A stretch of DNA of 64,000 nt from assembly GCA_024345305.1 (NCBI GenBank), contig BRON01000001.1:1116001-1180000 (forward strand). The letters are read 5' to 3'. Source of the stretch: Mrakia gelida. Taxonomy: Eukaryota; Basidiomycota; Tremellomycetes; Cystofilobasidiales; Mrakiaceae. Shown piece after piece: positions 58,501 through 64,000 of this stretch. Each line of letters starts with the position of its first letter. Position 1 is the stretch's first letter. Below the pieces are notes generated by a model. That model searched no databases and was not told the DNA's origin. It was given only the letters and a program-made list of their open reading frames with translations. A program made the position numbers and the translations under genes.

Positions 58501-59405
58501 TCCTGATCCAGTGACACCGCTGTTGCGAAGGAGATAAAGAAGGCGTCGTCAGTTCGGTGTTCGTCAGACGTACGAGGAGAAGAGGAGGCAGGAGGAGGAG
58601 GCAAAAGAGCGAGGTGAAGCCGGAAGGCTGAGGGAGAAGTAGCCGTGGACTCACTAAGAGAAGACTGTACACGACATCCCCGAGTAGACGGTGTCGAGCA
58701 TGGGGACGATGTCTTTGTTGAAGACGTCGACCTGCTTGGAGTCGGGCGAGTGGACGCAATCGAAGCTAGAAGCGCAAGAAGACGGCGAAGGGAGGGAGGG
58801 AAGGAAGGAGAAGAGATTGTCAGTCAACTCGAGCTTCTACCGACCGAAACCGTTGGGACAGATCTAGATATGCCACCACGGGGGACTAGTAGCTGACTGT
58901 TCTCTCTGGGGGGAGTTTGGGATCCATGCAGAATGGATGGAAGGTACAAACGAGCTTGGAAGTCAAGTCCTTCGAGCTCGAGCCTCCCTTCCCTTCCCTC
59001 CTTCCTCACCTCGACCTTCTAGCTTCTAGAGGCCACCCCCGAGTCCCTGGCTTTCCCCATATCTCAATCACTCATCCCTCTTACTCCTTCAACTCCTCCT
59101 AGCTCCATATCTGACTCCAAAGGTGCTCTACCGGCCCTCGTTCTCGAACGAGCCATCTTCCACCTCCTCCATCCATCGGCCTCTCCTCCTCTCTTCTGCT
59201 CTTGTACTCACCTAAACTTGTACCTCGACCCTTTACTCATACAACTGATGGTCCCTTCCTCTCCACATTCTATCTCGTCGTCCTCCTTTGCTACAAGCAT
59301 CCTGTCGAGCTCATGCTGCAAGCTGGGTCGGACTCGACAGGCGATCCGGATTCGTTGCTGTTGGGGATGACTGCTGCTGGACCCTTTCCGAGAAGTCGAG
59401 GCCAT
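55532..59405 (-). CDS. Kinesin motor, kinesin-10/KIF22-like
   Basis: Microtubule motor with an N-terminal motor domain. After [20 protein letters not shown] come [15 protein letters not shown], the P-loop [28 protein letters not shown], switch [17 protein letters not shown], switch [20 protein letters not shown], then [30 protein letters not shown] and [20 protein letters not shown]. These agree best with animal kinesin-10 (KIF22/Kid), a chromosome-arm motor (for example VDLAGSEDNRRTGN). The stalk has a charged coiled coil ([35 protein letters not shown]) and a TPR-like helix pair ([35 protein letters not shown]). The tail alternates basic and strongly acidic blocks ([17 protein letters not shown]), ending GGRKGGRRG*, and could bind DNA or chromatin. 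More than a dozen exons; the donor after DLAG is GTTCGT. Family call good, subfamily moderate. Confidence 0.88.
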
Positions 59406-60508
59406 CCTAGGGGAGCAGAGGAGGGAGAAGGGGAAGAGGAAGGGGAGAGGAGAGGGGTTGGCGGTTTCTGATGAGGAGGGAAGGGGTGCTGCTGGTCGTT
59501 ACAAGGGAGGGTGAGGAGGCGAGAGGGGCAGAGGAGGAGGGAAAAGAAAGCACCCCCGCGCGAAACCGAGACGGAAACTAACCGCAGACAAGACGTGAAC
59601 CTCCGGAGCGCGAAGTGCTGGCAAGGGAGAGAAAGCCGAGGGAAGCGAGCGAAAGGGAGAGCGAGCTTTCTCAGCCTCCTTGAGCTTCTCGCGACTTTCA
59701 GCGAAGCTCAAGGATACTGCGAACTCCTCGTGGTCAAATCAGCCTCGCTGAGCTGGAGAGTCGTACTGCAAGAGTCTTTGACTGGAGGGACTGATCGGGA
59801 GAAGGACTGAAGCGATGGGAGGGAGACGGGAAAGGTGTGGAGAGCTCGAATTCGCGACGCGCGGAAAGTCGAACTCTAGCCCTTGAGCGAGCAGAAATGC
59901 CTTGCTCCCTTCCTTCTAGAGCCTCCATAATTCTTGAGAGTGACCTCCAGATAGTTCTCTGAAACGCTGCGGTCTTAAAATTGAAGAAAAAAAACGCAGA
60001 GACGCAGAAAAGAGGGAAACGTCTCTCTCGTGCAAGCTCGACGAAGCCGCTTCGACCTCTCCTCTGTGAGCGAAGATCGTGCCTCTCGTGGAAAAGCAAA
60101 AGGTTTTCTCGAAAAGCGACTTCGTAGAGGGGATCAGAAAGTATAGAAGGGTTGGAAACCGAAGCGAAGAAAAAAGGGTGGAGAAGCACAATCGACGTGT
60201 GACACAAGGGGGACGTAAGGAATTAAGGGCGAGATGGGCTCTTATACGTGTTAAAGAGGGCTGGAAGCTGGAAGAAATCGATCGTGAATGATCTCAGGCA
60301 GAGAGGGGGATATATATGGAAGAGCGTCGTCAATGATCCGTACTTCTCGAGCTAGAAAGGAAGGTATGTGACTCGTTCGAGTCGACGCAGCCTCTGGCTT
60401 GTTTACTTCTCATTCTCGACGCCGTAGTCCCTCACCAAGAGAGCGGAAAGAGATCTAGCTCACTTTCAGAGGCGAAGATATAAAGGAGAGTTTTCGGAGC
60501 AGGCATGG
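59406..60508 (-). other. Intergenic region, kinesin promoter / SGNH gene 3' flank
   Basis: About 1.1 kb between two minus-strand genes. The part close to the kinesin start is purine-rich on the plus strand. A GATATATATGG stretch lies near 60309. No convincing coding sequence or RNA gene. Confidence 0.45.
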
Positions 60509-63273
60509 TCATAGCGCAATGACTGGAACGAGAAAGAAGAGACGCGTCGAAAACAACCGTCGAGAGCGAAGGTCAGCGTCCGCTCGTTCTGCTCTCCCTC
60601 CCACCCGACCCTTTCGACGTAGCACTCACTCGAGATGATCCTAAACTCCGTTCCACCATGAGGTGTACTCGAACCTTCCGAGAGCTCAACATGCAAAACG
60701 TGCTTCCCTGGCGAAAGTCCTTCAGCAACGGTGGCGAACTGATCAAGTATTCGACGCGAAACGACGTGTCGGGTCAGTGTTCGTTCGCTTCTTCTTCTTC
60801 TCCATATTCTCGCAAAAAAGGAGAGATCAGGAAGGGAGGGAAAAGGGTAAGATGGTACTGACCTCTCCCATCTGCCCTCCATCTCGATACCCATCGAAGA
60901 ACTTCTTGTTCTTCTCGTCGCCGTCCATCCAAGCGTGGATGGCTCCGAGCTTCCAGTTCGGTTCGCCGTTGCGGATGTAGTAGATCTCGACCTAGGAGAG
61001 TTGTAGAGGGGTGGAGTCAGCTCGAAAGAAGGCGAGAAAGAGGGGAAAGGAGGAACGAGGGAAGAGACGTGACTGCCAGTCGAACGAACCTTCCCTCCCG
61101 TAACGTCGAGCTCGACTTCAAAGGACGATCCGATCGTTTCAGCCCAGAGAGAGTGGTCTCGTTCGCTCCTGAGAAATACGGAACAGGAAGGAGTGTCGGC
61201 GTTGGGAGTGAGAGCAAGAAGAAGGACGAGGTACTCACCACCCATCGTTGTCCTTGACCTTGGGCAGGAGGTGGTTCGAAACGAAGTCTCCCTCGTCCAT
61301 CGTCAAACACTGGGTCCTCATGGGCACTACCAGTCTATCAGGCTCGTACTTGGAGAAAAGTCGAAGCTGAGGCAAGGAAGAAGGACGAGTCAGCGTAGTT
61401 CGAGCGAGCTCGAAACGAAACGGACGCGACTCGAAGACGATGCGACTCACCTTGGGTGTATTACCCAGCTCCTCGATACCGGGCCAGTCGTGAGCTCCCT
61501 CTCTCTGCTTTCCAAACAGCTGCCTCCAGTCTTCGTGACCTGATAAGCGAAGATCGGCGAGCTGGCGTTGAGCGACGACGAGTTGCGAGACGACGTAGCT
61601 GCCGATGAGGTCTCCGAGAGCTTTGTGACCTTTTTCTCCGATCTGTCGAAGACGTCAGATGTTCAGGATTCTTACTCAGCGTGAGAAAAGAGCGAGAGCC
61701 GAAGAAGGGGAGAAAGAGAGGGCTCACGTGTCTACGATCGAGCCAACCATCTCCGCCAACGAAGTACTCTGTTTCGCGAGCGGGCTCTTTGAAGAGGAGT
61801 GGGAGAAGGACAGGTCGGAGCGAGATTGTAGGGACGTCGTAGTAGGAAGCTACTGGAAGATGCTCGTCTCCTCCGACGGCGATCATCTGAGTGGAGAACG
61901 ACACGAACAGAAGGTCAGTTCGACGCGTCGGGGGAAGGGTCAAGGCGAGAGACGATGGAGTTCACCTCTGCTTCCAACCCGATGGTTCGAGCGACCAATA
62001 CTGCTGGTCGTTGAGGAAGGTCAAGAAGACCTCGAAGAAGATCCTCCATCGTAACGGCGGATTCGTGGGCGAACAAATCGTTGATGCTGGTGCGCCAAGA
62101 AAGGAGGTCAGCTTTGCTAGTGCTTTCTCGGGAGAGCCAGCAACTCACCCATGCTCGACAAAGATGATATCCACCTCTTCCTTCTTGATTCGGTTCTCCC
62201 AGCAAGCTCCCTGGGGTGTAAACCAAAGGAGGGGGAAGGCGAAGGCGTCGATGAGGGCTCGGCTCGATCTCGAGACCGTGAATTGGCAGCTCACTCACAA
62301 AGTACTCGCTTCCCACAGCGCCTACAGCGGCATTCCTAAGAGAATTTTGAGGGTGAGGGTAGGCTTCGTTGATGGCGTTGAAGGTCTTGACGACCCAGAT
62401 TTTGTCTGCTCCTCGCGAGAAACGAAAAGTCAGCGACGCGTCTGGCCGGCCCGCGTTCGAGAGGCTTGCGAAACTGTGAGGACGAGGAGGCTCACCACTC
62501 TCAAGATTCCCGATACCGTGTCCTCCGCTGACACTTCCTCCGAGCACTGACGAAGAAGAGAGCTGGGGTGAGCGATTGGAGATCGAGAGGTCGGGCGAAG
62601 GGAGACGGGAGGGACGAGCTCGAGCGACGACTCACCAGCAACCCTCAACGGAGCTTTGGTCTCAAGAGCACGACGAAACACCTCTCGGAACCTAGTTCCA
62701 GTACCTAGCACGTGTTGAGGGTGAGGAGAGGCAGTAAAACGTCAGGAAACGAGAGAACTTGGTGACTTTCTGGTGACAACCTTCGCGCCTTCTCGAACTC
62801 TCCCTCCCCGGACCTCAGAAGATGAGACTCACCTTCATACGACCTCGAGAGCTTGACGTTGTGAGGCCTTTGTTCCCAGAAGAGTAGGGAAGCACGAACG
62901 GGAAGGAGGAGGGGAGATCTCGTAAGTGATCAGCAGCAGCTCTTCTTTCGCTTTGAGCTCAACAAACGCCTCCTCCCTCCCGAGCGAAGGGAACGAGCTC
63001 GACTCACCCGTACTCTTCACACACCCTCGAAGGGAGGTCCCCTACGCAGACCTCATCGAAGCCTCCCCAGGTGTACGGTCCTGAACCTCTTGTAGGCGGT
63101 GGCGGCGGTGGGTGACCTCTCGAGAGAAGGAAGACGGCAAGGAGGAGGACCAGAAGTTGAGCGAAGTAGAGCGAGCGAGGGAGAGTTCTGGCTTGATCTT
63201 TGAACGATTGAACGGTGTGAGGACTGGGGAGGAGAGCTGGCAAGTGGCTGAGGAAGGATCGAAGGGAGACCAT
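60509..63273 (-). CDS. SGNH-hydrolase-like type II membrane protein
   Basis: Predicted Golgi or cell-surface membrane enzyme with an SGNH/GDSL-type fold, perhaps an O-acyl esterase or transferase on polysaccharide; the substrate is unknown. A membrane anchor (SLYFAQLLVLLLAVFLLS) sits near the N-terminus, then a Pro-rich stem. Catalytic block I is LGGSVSGGHGIGNLESG, with the likely Ser nucleophile. Next are NAAVGAVGSEYFVS, VDIIFVEHGINDLFAHES and LPVASYYDVPTISLRPVLLP. Block V is GWLDRRHIGEKGHKALGDLI, with the Asp-x-x-His pair. A C-terminal beta-rich domain follows (VELDVTGGKVEIYYIRNG, LSPGKHVLHVELSEGS), ending EFRIISIIAL*. The stop is reached only after splicing the last short exon (60509-60511). 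The start at 63273 (MVSLRSFLSH) is the first in-frame ATG, but the frame stays open upstream (KYEPLLPEEEEA), so an upstream exon may add a cytoplasmic tail. More than ten exons. Confidence 0.8.
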
Positions 63274-64000
63274 CCGAGAGAAAGAGGTCGACGACGTTGG
63301 AGGGAGGGAAAGACCAACGCGAGCTTCCTCCTCCTCGGGTAGGAGCGGCTCGTACTTGGTCGCGCAGCGCTTCTGAGTAAGCGAAGAGAAGCTAGAAGAG
63401 AGACAAAGGATGCAGTTGGGATGTAGGTGGGTGGACCTGTTGAAGGCATGACTTCGTCAAGAGGCCTCGTCGGGGAAAGGACGAGTCGACGTCGAGGTCA
63501 GCTCCTGCCTCCTCCCTGACTCCCTCCTCAGCAGCTCTGAGAGCTCAATGAGGACCCGGGGTCTTGATCAGCATTTCGATCATGGGCCTGAAGCTGCTCA
63601 CCGTCGAACTTTCATAGCTCGACTTGGTTCTTGGTTCGTGAAGGGCTGGCAGGAAAGCAGGAGTGAAAGGAAGGTGAGCTCGACGAAGCCTCTCGATCGT
63701 TTCCCTCGTCCCTCGAGCCTCGAGGCCTTGATGCACGAAAGTGAAGCGCCATCTTGTGGCAGGCAGAGACGTAAGCTCTGTGTATCCACGTTTAGAGGTT
63801 GATGCGTAAGAAAGGATGTGGTTGAGGATGAATTCGGACGACGACAAGGGAAACCTGAGCTCGAGCTCAGTTTGAGCCTTAGCGACGGACGAGCTCTGCT
63901 GGCATCTTCTCCCTATTAAATCTTCCTCAAAAACTGCTCGTGGTCAATCGAGTATCCCTCGATACTGGAGGAGGATAAGAGAGAAGCTCTGCGCGACAGA
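63274..64000 (-). other. Upstream region of the SGNH gene, possible first exon
   Basis: Directly upstream of 63273 the SGNH frame reads back through TSFSRM and KYEPLLPEEEEARVGL to a CAG acceptor at about 63372. A plausible donor (GTGAGC) lies near 63594, ending an open frame (63545-63847, MSSSEFILNHILSYASTSKR) whose phase would allow the join. This suggests the true start lies in this region or beyond. No other gene is supported up to the window end. Confidence 0.35.

Overview
This window is nuclear DNA from a fungus, most likely a basidiomycete of the Pucciniomycotina (a red-yeast type such as Rhodotorula or Sporobolomyces). The grounds are GC-rich coding sequence, genes cut by many short introns (about 65-120 nt, GTGAGT-type donors, a CTGAC-like branch site, a pyrimidine tract, CAG), and protein families typical of basidiomycetes: a MedA/Med1 regulator, a Zn2Cys6 factor with a long final loop, a C2H2 factor and a Ran1/Ksp1-type kinase. 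Species cannot be fixed from the sequence alone. All gene models were spliced by eye, so exon edges are predictions.

Layout, left to right: LaeA/UMTA-like methyltransferase (126-2130, -); PP1 catalytic subunit (2987-5388, +); C2H2 zinc-finger factor (6137-8586, +); forkhead factor (9513-11579, -); high-affinity iron permease FTR1 (12303-14577, -); MedA-like developmental regulator (16009-19688, -); a 2.6-kb intergenic region; two tandem paralogous MFS drug:H+ antiporter-type transporters (22297-25730 and 26393-29664, +); a URI1/Bud27 unconventional prefoldin carrying an added CS (SGT1/p23-like) domain (29939-34339, +); quinone oxidoreductase (34651-36410, +); Ran1/Ksp1-like kinase (37129-39756, -); a histidine-rich membrane protein (41012-43492, +); Zn2Cys6 factor (44181-48779, +); proteasome subunit RPN3 (49009-51939, +); a small unknown gene (52499-53165, +); a Pho80/Pcl-type cyclin (53699-54683, -); a kinesin-10/KIF22-like motor (55532-59405, -); and an SGNH-hydrolase-like type II membrane protein (60509-63273, -).

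The genes do not form one pathway. They are mainly housekeeping and regulatory: transcription factors, cell-cycle and signalling enzymes, protein quality control and transport. FTR1 has a perfect inverted repeat of ATCTGAT in its upstream region that looks like a binding site for the SreA/Cir1/Urbs1 class of iron-sensing GATA factors.

The most unusual property of the window is exon-intron structure. Reading frame and protein-family conservation require exons of 22, 21, 14, 12, 12, 11, 5 and even 1 nucleotide, and one apparent zero-length exon (AG directly followed by a new donor). Several seem to come from tandem duplication of an intron, and some would need stepwise (recursive, stwintron-like) splicing. 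Many introns use a GTTCGT donor in place of GTGAGT, and one uses GC-AG. The second notable item is the URI1-CS domain fusion.
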